Positions 39,601 to 52,484 of a stretch of DNA of 64,000 bases are shown one piece after another. The notes beneath the pieces are model-generated. The model had not been told where the DNA came from. It saw nothing but the letters and a program-made list of their open reading frames with translations, and ran no database searches. This DNA comes from Aphidius gifuensis (Eukaryota; Arthropoda; Insecta; Hymenoptera; Braconidae): assembly GCF_014905175.1 (NCBI RefSeq), contig NC_057789.1, positions 4,712,001 to 4,776,000 of the forward strand, in the 5' to 3' direction. How positions within the stretch are numbered: the stretch's first letter is position 1; every line of letters begins with the position of its first letter. Position numbers and translations under genes: made by a program.

Positions 39601-42600
39601 TACCTGAGGATCAAGTGGCCACTTTGGCACGTGCAAGTGTGTGTATGTTTGTGTGTAAATTTGCGTTTGTATTGCAAACGTAATCGTGTGGTATACCTAG
39701 TGAATATTTTATGAAAAAAAAAAAAAACGGAAATACAAGATATGACACCTGTTCAAGAAGCCGTTATTACTGGATATATTTTTGGGTGGGGTACCAATAA
39801 CTTCTTTCATCTTTAGCCGGTATTCACAAGGAATTTTTAATTTTTTAAAAAAATTTTTATATTTTTATGACTACTCATTGGATGCAAATCAGAAAAAAAA
39901 AAAAATATCCAAATATCGTGTTGATCAGTTGATGTTTTTTTTTTTTTTTTATTCATATGATTCTCGGTGGTTTAATTGTGTTTTTAACCGTTATAAAAAC
40001 GTAAAAGACGATGTGATTTATGGCATTTATATGATTTTTTTTTTATTAAAATTTCTAGATAAATGATTCGGAATTAATTAAGACTTCCATTTTTAATTTT
40101 CGATTTGGTTTTTCAAGTGCGTCAAGGTAGGTATAAATCTAGGTAAATTAATATATTCGGTTATTCAACTGTGAATTGAAATGAGAATGTTGGTTAATGA
40201 GTTTCTTAAATATTATTTTCCAATTTTATAAAACATTGTATATTATAAAAAGCGTATAAAAAAAATATATATACAATGCTATTGAATTTTACAGTTAAAA
40301 AATTAATTTAAAAAAATTTTACCGTCAAAACAAATATGATATAACACTTGTGTAATAATAATGATAAAAAAAAGGTGTAAAATTATGTTGGTTTATATTT
40401 GTACATTGGCAAGTTTAAGGGTTAAAAGAGTTGAGACTTAATTTGACTTGTTTTACTGCTTAATGAGGGTAATAAAGATGTATGAGAAGAGATTTCATGG
40501 TATAGCAATTGACACCCAGTGCCAGCTAATTGAGGGCTAAACGTGACTCTCATATGAGAATCATTGAGAATGCATTTAACGAAACAAAAAAAAAACCCTG
40601 GTAAATGTAAGGAAACAAGAAAAGGAGAAAAGTGGAAAAATAAAAAATAAAATGTAAGGAAAAAAAAAAAAAAAAAAAGAAGCAATATAAAGCTGAGACA
40701 AGACGGCCCAGACGAAGGAGAGTGACCGTTATCATGGTACTCTTGAACAATTCAGACGTCTCACGACTGTCCTACATTCACATTTCCTCGGAATTGGTCG
40801 ATAAAAATGTATAAAATAAAATGCTAAAATCAAACATAAACATTCATTTTTTTTCCCCAACAAACATTATAAAATAAAAATGTATATATTTATTTTATTT
40901 TACGTTTGAGTTGTTTGCAAAAAAAAAAAAATCAATATAGAATATATTATTGAAAAAAAAAAAAAAGAGTAAAAATTTACAACAGTGGTGGTCGACTGAC
41001 GAGTGAAAAGACAGACCCCTGGAATTCAGTGGCATTGATTTTATAACTGAGAATAAAAATGTGCGTGTTGGACTGATGTTGTGTATACAGTGTAATGGAT
41101 AAGTCCCACAAAGTTAAAGATGTTGAACGATGTCGAACGAGAGATTCAAAAAGACGACCAGTTTAAAGTCAGGTCAACATGCCTCCACGTATTTATATAT
41201 ATATATGTAATAAGTGCATATGTATACACATGAGCAAGTTTAAAAAAACAATTTTAAAAGGTAAAAAAAAAAAAAAACACCACCATGATGATCAAAAGAA
41301 GAAGCGAAAAGTATAAGTAAGCAATGAATGAAGAGAGAATAAAAAGCAAATAAGTTGAGGGTATATAGAGTGAACGATGTATATCTACAATGTAAGAAAA
41401 AAAATAATAAAAAAGAGGTCTTGTAAGACGTAAAAGACGAGATATATGAAAAAAAAAAAAAAAAAAAATACATATACCGGAGGCACGAATGAAAAGCACG
41501 TGGAAGTTATAACACGCGTGCGAGAATGTTTAAAACGTGTGTAACATTGCGCGCGCACCACCAATTCTTTCGTGGTAAAAATGAAAAATTTTTTCATCAA
41601 AGAGGGTAAAAATCTTTCTTGCTTTTAGTCTTCGATCTTTCTCACCAAAGTTTCAAAGGTATGTGTGTGTGTTTGTTCGACGGAAATCTTCCCGACTGAC
41701 CACATTCTCTCCCCACTTTTGTATCAATATAATTCTCTTGCCATCAAGTTCCCCCCTTTTACCCACCCCCTTATCCATAAGTTTGAAAGATGAATTTCAT
41801 GTACCCTAAAAAAAAAATATATAAAAAACCTGTCGTTATGATCACGGTCACGATATAGTTGACAATAACGGCAAATATTCATAATGGAATGTCATAATTC
41901 AACTAAATAAAAACCATGACGATATGACGTTTGATACATTTGATGCAACGTGCTAAAAACAGCTGATCCGCATTATATAATATACATTTATAAAGAATCA
42001 ATGAAATTAATGTTTATCAATTTAAAAAAATAATTTATGTCAATGTGTATGTAAATTAATGTCAGTTATTTTAATTGAAGTCAATTTTATGCTTGAATGA
42101 ATATAAAAAAAAATTTAAATTACCTAATGAGCGAGGAATGATACCACCACGTGTTACCTGGAACTCAGAGGCCCCGTGTGCCGCATCCCGACCGCCAAAT
42201 TTTTTCTTCCACCTCACGCTTCGTTTTTTTTTTATTTCTTTTTGTTAAATTTTTTAAATTTTCAATATTTTATTATTTACTTTTTTTTTTTTTTTTAAAT
42301 TATTAATTTTTGAATTTTTATATATGTATTTCTTCAATTTATTTAAATAATTAAATTTGGTGTTTTTTTAAAATTTTTTCCCACTTGCCTCACTGTTTTT
42401 TTTTTTTTATTTTGCACAATTTTATTATTATTTGGTTTTTTTTTATTGTCTCAAATCCAATTAGTCTGATGTAAATAAATATTTTCACTACACATCACTT
42501 TTCAGAAAAATTGCCAAAAAGAAAAGTAAAAAATAAATAAAAAATATTATTGAATCAAATGTAAATTCATTATCTGTCTTTTAGTCACATGTCACAAGCC

Positions 42601-42843
42601 ACACGTGGACCCAACTTTGTCACTTTAAAAAGTCTTTATTCCCACATTAAAAAAGAAGAAAAAATAAATAAATAAAAAAGAAATGAATAATTTGATAGTA
42701 AATGAAAATAAAAAATAATGCAATTTATATTGAATAAATGAATAAGTAAATAATGTTGATTTAATGTAGCAATTGTTAAAAGTAATAACATTCAGTCTGT
42801 TCTCAACGAAGATGTCGTACCGACTGATAACCCGTCTACTTAC
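33672..42843. other. AT-rich non-coding DNA, perhaps the leader intron of the second ZP gene
   Basis: No confident gene. Open frames near 37.2-37.5 and 38.2-38.5 kb are hydrophobic or interrupted by T runs. ACCGTTA sites occur at 39987-39993 and 40725-40731. If the candidate first exon near 42.9 kb is right, the whole stretch is one long intron. Confidence 0.4.
35677..35892 (+). CDS. Small ORF of 71 codons, unrecognised
   Basis: From tandem ATGs at 35677 and 35680 a frame runs to TAA at 35890-35892 (MSNKVLIRLKVVRDQIDIRT, then TIILNCINNIDNDSYPVNFF). Composition is balanced enough to resemble protein and not just homopolymer translation. There is no known motif, no signal peptide and no neighbour that explains it, and chance is quite possible in DNA this AT-rich. 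Confidence 0.15.
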   Translation: MMIIEGKHMSNKVLIRLKVVRDQIDIRTTIILNCINNIDNDSYPVNFFLYRNFLPVNDQIKQIISSYFNII

Positions 42844-42951
42844 GATCTTTCTGAGCCCCTAACGTTCAAACAAGTCCTCCTCCACTTTCAGCATTGACTT
42901 CAGGCCGCCCTCTCCCATTTTACAGTGGTTGTTGCAGTATGTGTATATATA
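42844..42951 (-). promoter_or_regulatory. Candidate TATA promoter and non-coding first exon of the second ZP gene
   Basis: On the minus strand a TATATATA box (42951-42944) is followed about 30 bases on by less AT-rich DNA and then, at 42843-42838, by a perfect GTAAGT donor. That would give a 5' exon of roughly 42921-42844 that splices to the acceptor at 33672. The link is inference from signals alone. Confidence 0.3.
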
Positions 42952-43627
42952 CAAACTTAACGAAGCGACAGGTGCTTATCTGGTGGGGATAAATGAAGAA
43001 GACTCCGGTGGGTGAAGTTTTACTAGGCGTATGTGGACATGGATGATGAAGAGAACGCAGTGACGAGAAAAGAAGAGGGGAAAATAAAATAAAAAAAATA
43101 AATAATAATAAATAAATAAAAAAAAAAAAAGAATTGTTAAAAAGAAAGAGAGAAAAGAGTTGAAGAGTCTTGAAGACGCGTTGTACCAAGTGGACGGTGG
43201 GTATAGAGCAGCCAGATCCAGGCAAGACTTGCTTGCGTTACACGAGGGCAACGACACCGTATACTTTAGACCGAAAGAAACCATCCAATTGCGAAATATT
43301 TATCCCCAAAAAAATTTTTTTTTTAAATACATATATTCATTTTTTTTTTTCCCTAAAAAAATTGTCTAAAAAAAAAAAATTATAATGATTTTATAAATTT
43401 GTAATATAAAAAATTTTAAAAAAATTAAAAGAAATTATAAGTGACTGTGATTCCCTCTTATTTTATACATATATAGATAATAATATTATTTAATTTTTTT
43501 TTTTTTTTTCTATTTTACAAATAGCTTTTTTTTTTTGTTGTTGATGATTGCACTAAAAACTGGGTTTGATGGCATTGCTTGTGTACATAATAAAATAGGG
43601 ATGATGACAAAAAAATAAATAAATAAA

Positions 43628-43682
43628 ATGATGTTGATGTTGATGATGATGATGATGATGATAATGACGATAATGATGATGA
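43628..43682. repeat. (GAT)n / (GTT GAT)n microsatellite
   Basis: Imperfect trinucleotide repeats of GATGAT and GTTGAT with GATAAT variants. Similar short tracts occur at 28367-28392 (GAT) and 47232-47256 (ATC). Confidence 0.8.
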
Positions 43683-46600
43683 ATATAGAAGAATTGAGAG
43701 AGGCTGTTTATGACAGAGAAATGAAGATAGAAGAGTGATGCAAGTCAGGACCGGTCATTGCTGCTATGAGTTTGTTGAGTAGGATCTATACCTTTCAAGA
43801 TCGAGAATATATAGGTATGTGATGTTGTATCCCTGACAACACGTATCTCCTTGTCTCCATATGATGCGCCACATACTGCCCTAAAAGGCGGTCCTTCCTT
43901 TCTCATCGAGAGTCAATGTTCGACACGTCACTTTTACGCGATTCTTATAAGACTTGGAAATTTTCCTCAAGCTAAATAATTGAAAAAAAATATAAAAATA
44001 ATAATAAAAAACAATCCAATATAAAATAAATAAACAATAAAAAAAAAATTTAAAGATTGACCCAGACTTAATGACCTGCCTAGCTATCAATGATTAATAT
44101 CAAAGTGAGAAAAGCCAGACATTTGTTTAAGTTGATGTTATGAATTTAAAAATAATATTAAACATTCATGTGTGCATCACATATCACAGATAGGAAATTT
44201 TTGCGGTCATTTCAAAAGTAAACTTCTAAAATGTTCTATATTCAAACTTGAAGAATTGGATATTATCATGCGATGTGTATAAATCTGCAGATTGTTGTTG
44301 TTGTTGTTTTATTTTTTATATTTGTCTATGGTATATATTTTCATGGCTGTAGTGTGTGTGTGCATTCAGTGAGAAAAAGATAATACATATATATATATAC
44401 TTGTACAAGTGTATATATGTGACTTGAATTGGGTAATGAGTGCGTGAGTGGGCCGAGGAATGTCGCCAAAATTTTGATCCAATCGTCATTGCTATGCGCT
44501 CTTGTCGTTGACTTTACAATGTGATCACTTTCACGAATAATATTGAAACAAAATTATCATCAATTTATAAAAAATTAATAAATATATACTTGATGAAAAA
44601 AAAAAAAAAAAAGTTTTAATAAAAACATGAGGCAATATATATTTTGGTCAATTTTATCATAATGTGCACATAATTTAACAAACTTTTGACCTCAAAAATA
44701 TGATATTTAAGGGGGGTAAAAATGGCAATCACGTAGTGAGTATGTAACATAACATGGGTCTATTAGGGTAGGGACACTTCTGAATTCCGGTCGACGATCT
44801 CGAGGCGTGCACCAGTCAGAAAGATCCACCTTCTGCCCTCCCACTTTATATATATAACTTTGCAGTTGCGCTTGTTTTGAACGCGCCACGATATGAATAA
44901 TTACCAAGAGGACTTTTGTACATATCTATGTAGAGTATACCTTAAATTTACTGGTACACTACCTGCATATCGAATTGTAAATCAAAAAAAAAAGATTAAT
45001 TATTTAATTTGAGCCTAAAGAATAAAGATATATAATTATAAATTCTTTTTTTTTTTTTTTTTATATTTTATGACGATGTTAATGATGCGATTATAATCAT
45101 CATTATAATTTTTTTTTTATATTTATTATTGTTTTGTTTTATTTGTATATTTATTTGCTTTTATGGAACAATAACACCGACAATTTTCATGACAATGGAG
45201 GTGACGAAAAACGTGGATTATGGATGAAAGGTGAGAATATAAATATTTCTTTTTCTATAACGTTTCTATTAATTAAAAGTTCCGTTATTTACGAGGGATT
45301 GGTATATGATGGCATTCACATCAAACTAAACGTTTTGTTTTTACGATGTAACTTTGTGCGGTTTATATATATTTTTATGTTCGACATGCGTCAAGGTCAA
45401 ATGTTATTACACGCATATATTCAACTAAAATTGTATATGATTTTTTTCCAAGTCGATAGATGTGATACATAGATATTTCATGGATTGATGTCGATATTTT
45501 ACAAGAGACAAGCTGGATGATTTGATCGAACACTCATGTATTGACTGGTTTTTTTTATTATTTTTTTATTTTTATTCCTGAAGGGGCCATTCTCCCAACA
45601 AACGTTAGATTAAAATGGACACGATCGAACTCGGATCAATTAGCCCGTGGGCGTCAATTATAAGAAAAAAAAAAAAATAATCATCTGAGGTGTAAGTATA
45701 AACTCAATCGATTTTTATTCCCACGAAAAAATACGAACGATAATAATTAGATGATAAAAGAAATAATATTAATAATTTTTCTTGATTTTTTTTTTTCTCG
45801 TGTAGATACATGACGTGTTGACTGAAAAAAACAAAATAAAAAAATAAAAATGATTTATGTTTTTTTAAGGATAAGACTCTTTTGTTAGTATTATTATTAT
45901 TTTTTATTATTTTGATTTCTTTTTTTTTTTTTTTAAGTCTGTAAGAGAAGTACCTAGTCACTTTATAAACTCGTTGACTCTTTGAGTTTCTTGGTGTATG
46001 ATGGCATTATGTATATATACCTCAAACACTTAAATACATGATTCTTTTAAATTAACACTAGAAGCTACGAGCAGACAAATATGTTCTTCTGTCTCCATGT
46101 CTACTACGTTGAATGAATTTTAAATATACTAATGTCTATTTACACGTAGATTTATATGCAGATATTAAGTCAATTCGTGGGATTTTTTGTCTTTTTGGAA
46201 AATGGTTTTTTAAAAATTAAAAATAAAAAAAAACTGGGGACAGCTGTCAATATCATACAATCTAATGGCATTTGGCAAGCACTTATGTGGAACGAGACAC
46301 GATATAATCGAGTGTGCTTTGATGAACTATATTTATGCGTCGGGGCATCACTGACAAGTGTCCAGGTAGTTTGACAAAAAATAAAAATATACATGAAAAT
46401 AAAACCACGAAAAAAAAGAAAAAAAAAAAATCAATGCAATAGTCAAAAACTCAAGACCGGATGTGTTGTGGTTCAGTGCACTTTCATGTGAGCAAATTTA
46501 CGTATATAAATAAAGATCAGTATTTTTTTTTCTTTAATTATTTTATAATATGACACATAGATTAACATCAAAAGACAGTTACCGGGCTCATCGCCAAAAT

Positions 46601-48183
46601 TCTCATATATAATTCAATTAAAATTTGGAACGATTCCATTCTTATGATAATGATAATAATATCTTCCTGAAAACAATTATACATGCCTTTAATTTACTTG
46701 AAAATACCACTTGATTTTAATTTATAAATAATTTTTATAAATTAAATTGTGTGTACAAACCGCATACACCTGAAATAATTATAAAAATACTTTTTATAAT
46801 ATTGCTACTCAATTTTTTTCTTCATAAAAAAAAAACTAATAAAATAATGAAATGAGTCTTGTAATTCATTATCACAGTTAATGTGAAAAAAAAAAAAAAT
46901 TTATATATATATAATATCCAGCAACGTTTAAAAACCATCTTAATCTATCTTGATCTCCGTGTTGAGATAGAAAAAGAGAATGAAATAAAAAGAAAAAGAA
47001 AAAAAAAAACAATGTAAAAAAGTCGAATGAAATTTCGACGAAAAGTAAACAAGTAATAAAATGGAAATAAAATAAAATAGAATAAAATAAAAAAATGAAA
47101 AAAAAGGAGTAAAATAAGAGAGAAAAGTACCGAGGTCATCCGAATGAAACGGGCACCCCGTTATGTCGAAATGAGAGATATAGAAGATATTTCTAAGACA
47201 TATACGAGTGAGCATACCGCACATGAACGGAATCATCATCATCATCATCATCATCGTCTATTCGTCTTCGTGATGATGGTCATTCGCTGTTGGCAAAGCT
47301 ACATCTCCGGCTAGTGCGGCTTATCGTTTGTACACTTGGATGATACTCTTTAGCGTCGCATTAGTATCTTCTTCTACTACTTTATAATAATACTTGTATT
47401 GCCTTTCAATACACATAACACTCTCTCAAGTACCACACTCATTCAAACACATATTTTAAATTTTTATTAGTCTATCATTCTGTAAATTATATCCATCATC
47501 AAGATAGAAAAAAAATATATATTAAATATCTATATAAAAAAAAAATTGTAAACAAACGGTCAAGAGAAATTCTCTAAAGTCTAAACGATAATTATAAACT
47601 AACATAAAACAAACTCGTTCAAGCAATAACCCATCTAACTAATTATTAATATATATATTTTCAATAATCATTAGAATGGAACGATACAAATATATATAAG
47701 ATAATTTTTTAATTAAAAAATAATGATAATCAATTAAATATTCATAGATTAACATCAGAGTTGTATTTAATCTTATTTGTTTAGTGATCATTGAAAATGT
47801 AAATAAAATTAAAATATATATTTATTTATATATTAATTATAAATTAAAAATATTAATTGGATCTTGTTAGGAGAAATTTGTGATTAAACTACATATTTTT
47901 AATAAACTATTATGCATATTAAATATATAGGTAAATGATGATGTTGAGGCCCCACGAGTTTTATCCGCATGTTCGTGCTATTAATTAAGTTCAATGGATA
48001 CCGCGATTTTAACGGTAAAAACGTGCCACTACTATTATACATGCATACCAATCTGAGAGTGAGGATGACTCTTTGAAACATTTGTTAAGATGAGAAGACT
48101 TGGAAAATATATGTGCGGTTGTCTATAAAGTAGTTCTGTAGACATATAGATATATAAAGTATACTGTATACATAAGGAATAGT

Positions 48184-48202
48184 CATGAGTTTAAAACTCA
48201 TG
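48184..48202. repeat. 9-bp inverted repeat with one-base centre
   Basis: CATGAGTTT and AAACTCATG flank a single A. It could be a dyad binding site; no gene is adjacent. Confidence 0.6.
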
Positions 48203-50277
48203 GGTGCAATGTATCCAAGACGAATGCCAAGTATAATGGTGTTTTAAATGTCCCCTGGAGCTTGTCGAACTAACATACGTGACGAGACATGGACTGTCGC
48301 CATCAGACAATTTTATACTCAACTAACTTTTAATTTATTTATTTTTTTAAATTGTACTTGTCAATTTTTTTTTTCTAGTATTTACCTTCTTAACGTTGTA
48401 AGTATAAAATCATTTTTTTATTTATTTATTTTCAATTTAAAAAAGAAAATAATATAAATTAAAAATGCAATAACTTGTTGCATAGAAAAAAAAAAAAAAA
48501 TGTTGAAAAATACAAAAAGAATTTTTTTTATTTTTAATTTTTTTATGGATGTACTGGACTTATATAGACGTGTCGAGATGTTAGAACAAAAATCCCTTGA
48601 TTTTTCACACGCGTGAGGTTGATGCAGTGGCAAGAACTTGGAAATTAAAAACGTTTAACGACTGTGAGAACGCCTCAGCAATAGAATGTCGACCTGTGGA
48701 TAGTAGTCTCGAGGATGCAACCACTATATACAATATAAATATATATATACATCTAACAGGTGAGGAAAAGAGACAAGAATGAAGAGGGTCAAAAGAAATC
48801 CATTTTACTCAAGAAGCAAGACAAGATATTCTGAAGCACACACATATATTCAGTGAGGCACATAGAGAAGACAAAATAACAAATGAGATGAGAAGAGATG
48901 AAATGAGACATGCATGTGTATGTATTTATACAATATTTATATACATATATATAGATTTACCTTTTTATAAACATGTGGTATGATAAAAAAGTAAAAAATT
49001 TGTTAATAAAAAGAACAGACTTGACTGCATAGCATTGTGCCAAGCATAGCTGGCACCAAAGATTTCTTGTGACCATGGTGGCTTCTTGGAGACCAAGTTA
49101 TACTTGACTCTTCAAATTTCCCCTCAATTCCCTCATCCAACGTCGCGACGTCGCACCTGCCAACTAACTAGTCGAACCTGATTAAACTCTGCCCTATGTG
49201 TCACTATAAACTTGTATATACCATATAACCCTCCTCCCACTGGTTTTTATATATATATATTTTTTTTCATTTTTTTTTTAAACATTTATCTTTGTTTATC
49301 TCATTGCACCATAATCAAGTAAATACACATTACTCATTTATACTTCAACTTCTTACTTCATGTTGTCACCCGATGGCCTTCTGTCATTTCCTACTATTTT
49401 CCAATACGAGATATACAACTCTCCGTGTTAGCCAAGTACTCAAAAAACATTTCCAAATACATTTGACAATGTCGAGTGTGGTATAAAAACATTTTACAAT
49501 AAAATAAAATTTTTAATAGAGCTATCTTTATATATCAACAATTTTATATTTATATATGCAATTTTGTTGATAAAAATATTTAAATTTCCACTGTAAATTC
49601 CTTCTTATATGATTATTTAATTTCACCGAAAATTTCTAAAGATAAAACTGTTTTTTTTTAATTATTATTTGTTGTGGAGTAATATTTTATGTTTAGTGAT
49701 CTTGTTCATTGGATTTTTGTCAATATATAGAATTTTAAAATTTCGATGTGAATGCTTTGGAGGCGCCTCATTGCGTGGTACACATCAACTCAACAGCTGC
49801 TTGATTTTATTTTTTGCGTCAGATGGCGTGCCGGGTTATAAAACTTTTTAATATTTTCTTTATTTTTTATTCGAGTTAATTGGTATTTTATTTATTGTTA
49901 TATCTATTTTATTATGAATTAAAAATATTAAAATAAATTATTCTATAATAAATTTTTATAAATGTAGGAAAATTTTTGAGAAATTTTTCTTTGGATCGAA
50001 AAATGTATGAGATTGCTCTGCTCTATCAGCTCTATCCATCTACCACTACTTTTATTTACAGGGAAAAATAAAAATATATTATCAACAATCACTCACACAA
50101 ACACAGAAAAAAAAAAAACAAAATTTTCTACTTTTCAGTGTTTTCTTGACAGTCATCCTGTGCACATTGTATTTTTTCTATTAATTTGTAATCTATCATT
50201 GTAATTTTCTATTACGCAAGTGAATAACTGAGTGTTTTGTTTAATCAAAAGTTTCTTCTGTTTTATGGTTTAAATCG

Positions 50278-50950
50278 GTAAGTAATCCATCATCAGACTT
50301 AACAATTATTTATTTTTAAAAAAATCAATAGTCAAGTCGTGCAAAAAAATAGTATTTTATTGACTTGTAAATATTTATAAATATTTACATGGCTCATTAT
50401 TTTATAAACGTTGAATTCTTACTTTTATGGAATTAAAATATACGGTAGCAACCATGTAAATTCATTAATATATTGATTAAGAATAAAAGTTTATTTCTGA
50501 AGTATGATAATTTTTATTTATTTATTGAGAGTCTTGATTTTCGTTTTTTTTTTTTTTTTTTTTTTTGACTTCATTGGTGCTGGACGCAGCCAGGGTTTTA
50601 CGAAATCGTTTGTTTACTAATATCAGTTCTTCGCTGAGCCCAACTCCATGACAATGTTAAACCGATTATTCACTTGATCGATTCAAATAATCTATTTTTT
50701 ATTTTATAAAAAAATTAATTCTTATAAACTTTTTATTTGGAAATTTAAAATAGAGATAATTTTCAAGGGCTGTTTCTTCATAATAATAGAAATTAAAATT
50801 ATTCTATTTGAAATAAAAAAATTTCAATTAAAAAAAATTATTCTCTATCACTTATCAAAATTGATTCTTATAATATTCAATTAATAATTACAAAAATATA
50901 AATACTACTAAATAAAAATTGTATTTTACATAATTATTTTTATATTTCAG
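50278..50950 (+). other. Leader intron of the Ulp1-like gene
   Basis: AAATCG followed by GTAAGTAA at 50278 and TATTTCAG ending at 50950 make a good intron in the 5' UTR. It leaves a leader exon ending at 50277 and a 30-base leader before the ATG at 50981. A spliced leader argues that this is a transcribed host gene and not a fresh retrocopy or bare transposon ORF. Confidence 0.5.
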
Positions 50951-50980
50951 ATTGATTTATAAATAGTCCAAACTCCAAAC

Positions 50981-52180
50981 ATGCCTAGAAAAAAGAAAAC
51001 AAGCAATCTTATGAAAGTCCAGTCGATTAGTCCTGATAAATTGGCTAAATTTTTAGAATCAGAATTTCCAACACATAGTTTTGATGAACTCAAAACATTG
51101 GCAGACTTAAAATCATATGCCAAAAAAAATTGTTATTGGGCGGAAAGCTGTAAAAAATTATTTCCCAATTTAGTTGATGAACGATCACGTATGAAGTGGT
51201 CAAAAGAATTATATCGTTGTTTCAACGACAAAACAATTGAAATTGAAACAATTTTCAATTCAATAAGATCAACTGCTTTACAAGAAGTTTTATTTCCGGC
51301 CGAAGATAAATTACCTTGTTACGAATCTTTTTCCCGGGTAATAAAAACCTTCGACGTAAATAGCAATGACATTCAAACACTGGAACCAAAAAAATTTTTA
51401 AATGATAATATTCTTAATGCATTCATAGCTATACAAGTAGATACAGCAAGACAACAAGGATTGAAAATTATGGCTTTTGAGACTATATTAACATCTCAAA
51501 TAATGGAAGGAAATATCTCAGACGGAAACATGAACTGGCTAGTAAAAAATTCTTTGTTACCTTTTGATATCTGGCTTTTTCCAATCAACTTCCATCGTAT
51601 TCATTGGACATTGGCTATTATTGACATAAAACGAAATGTAATTATGTACTTGGACTCAACGCACCATGATGCTCCTAGCTTTGTAATAGATGGAATAATC
51701 TCACTTATTGAGATACACCACGAAATCAACAAGATAAAATGTAACATAGAAAAATGGAAAATTTACTCGTCATTAGATGTACCACGACAAGATGATGGGT
51801 GGAATTCTGGTGTACATGTTGCCATTTATACTTTTATGATTTGCAATCGTGTAAAATTACAGTATACAGTATCAGATCCAAGAAATAAATCTCCAAAGAA
51901 ATATTCAAGTGATTGTGACAGAGCACGAATTGGAATATGTCAGATTATTATGAATGAAAATACAGGTTGTCTAGAAAATATTGAAAGAAACGAACTTCGT
52001 AAAACACATTTCGAAACATTGGAACAAAATAAAGAAATAATAAAAAAAGCACAGAAAAAAAGACAAGATTCCCAAAGCAACAGAAAAATCACGGTAAAAA
52101 AACTGCTAGAAAATTCAGGTAAAACGTTTGAATATTGCACAAATTTGTTTAACGAAGACTATGTGTTTGTTAGTCAATGA
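50981..52180 (+). CDS. Ulp1/SENP-like (peptidase C48) protein with Cys-to-Ser active site, likely pseudoprotease
   Basis: C48 enzymes cleave SUMO or related modifiers. The 399-residue protein is coded by one exon. It starts with a basic, nuclear-signal-like PRKKK, has a helical N-terminal part of about 110 residues that I do not recognise, then a Ulp1-like core at about 125-325: LNDNILNAFI (140-149), FHRIHWTLAIID with His208-Trp209, MYLDST with Asp225, and VPRQDDGWNSGVHV with Gln270. The family normally has Asp-Cys-Gly at the last site; here it reads Asn275-Ser276-Gly277, so the nucleophile is gone. A Lys-rich tail follows. The TCT codon at 51806-51808 is one base from TGT. AATAAA at 52203-52208 is a likely poly(A) signal. 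Ulp1-like genes are also carried by some DNA transposons, so a domesticated element is possible. Confidence 0.8.
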   Translation: MPRKKKTSNLMKVQSISPDKLAKFLESEFPTHSFDELKTLADLKSYAKKNCYWAESCKKLFPNLVDERSRMKWSKELYRCFNDKTIEIETIFNSIRSTALQEVLFPAEDKLPCYESFSRVIKTFDVNSNDIQTLEPKKFLNDNILNAFIAIQVDTARQQGLKIMAFETILTSQIMEGNISDGNMNWLVKNSLLPFDIWLFPINFHRIHWTLAIIDIKRNVIMYLDSTHHDAPSFVIDGIISLIEIHHEINKIKCNIEKWKIYSSLDVPRQDDGWNSGVHVAIYTFMICNRVKLQYTVSDPRNKSPKKYSSDCDRARIGICQIIMNENTGCLENIERNELRKTHFETLEQNKEIIKKAQKKRQDSQSNRKITVKKLLENSGKTFEYCTNLFNEDYVFVSQ

Positions 52181-52330
52181 AATTAAAAAAAATCATTAAA
52201 AAAATAAACTTATATTTGAGTTGGAGAAAAAAAAGTACAAAAAAAAAAAATACTATGATAAAAGTTCAGACAAAAATATCAAAAACAAAAAAAAAAAAAA
52301 AATACATTCATTCATAAATATAGAAAGATT

Positions 52331-52484
52331 AAAATAAACTTAATTTTTATGAGTGTTTATTAGTAATTATAATTTGAAAATAAAATAATAATAAACTTGT
52401 TGTTTTTTGGATAAAAAAATAAAGTCAATCCTCATAAGTGTTCATTGATAATTATAATTTAAAGATAAAATAAAAAAATCTACT
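52331..52484. repeat. Diverged tandem duplication, about 85-bp period
   Basis: A segment running from ATGAGTGTTTATTAGTAATT to the A-rich end near 52396 recurs about 85 bases later, starting ATAAGTGTTCATTGATAATT, with the shared core ATTATAATTT. It lies just downstream of the Ulp1-like gene. Confidence 0.55.

Larger units (their letters stand above)
42952..50100. other. Intergenic low-complexity DNA, no supported gene
   Basis: Mostly AT-rich DNA with microsatellites. Mixed-composition patches at 43.14-43.29, 44.70-44.93, 48.25-48.30 and 48.59-48.75 kb give open frames of 50-70 codons that I could not tie to any family. A minus-strand TATATATAAA box stands near 44848. A 9-bp inverted repeat with a single central base lies at 48184-48202. 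Confidence 0.45.

Noticed and set aside
43160..43310. Plus-strand frame with mixed composition (DALYQVDGGYRAARSRQDLL)
   Set aside because: Short, no family resemblance, runs into poly(T), and the opposite strand is open as well.
45086..45242. Open frame with a hydrophobic start and a dibasic EKRGLWMK site, like a neuropeptide precursor
   Set aside because: There is no ATG between the upstream stop and the hydrophobic stretch, and that stretch is made of T-rich low-complexity DNA.
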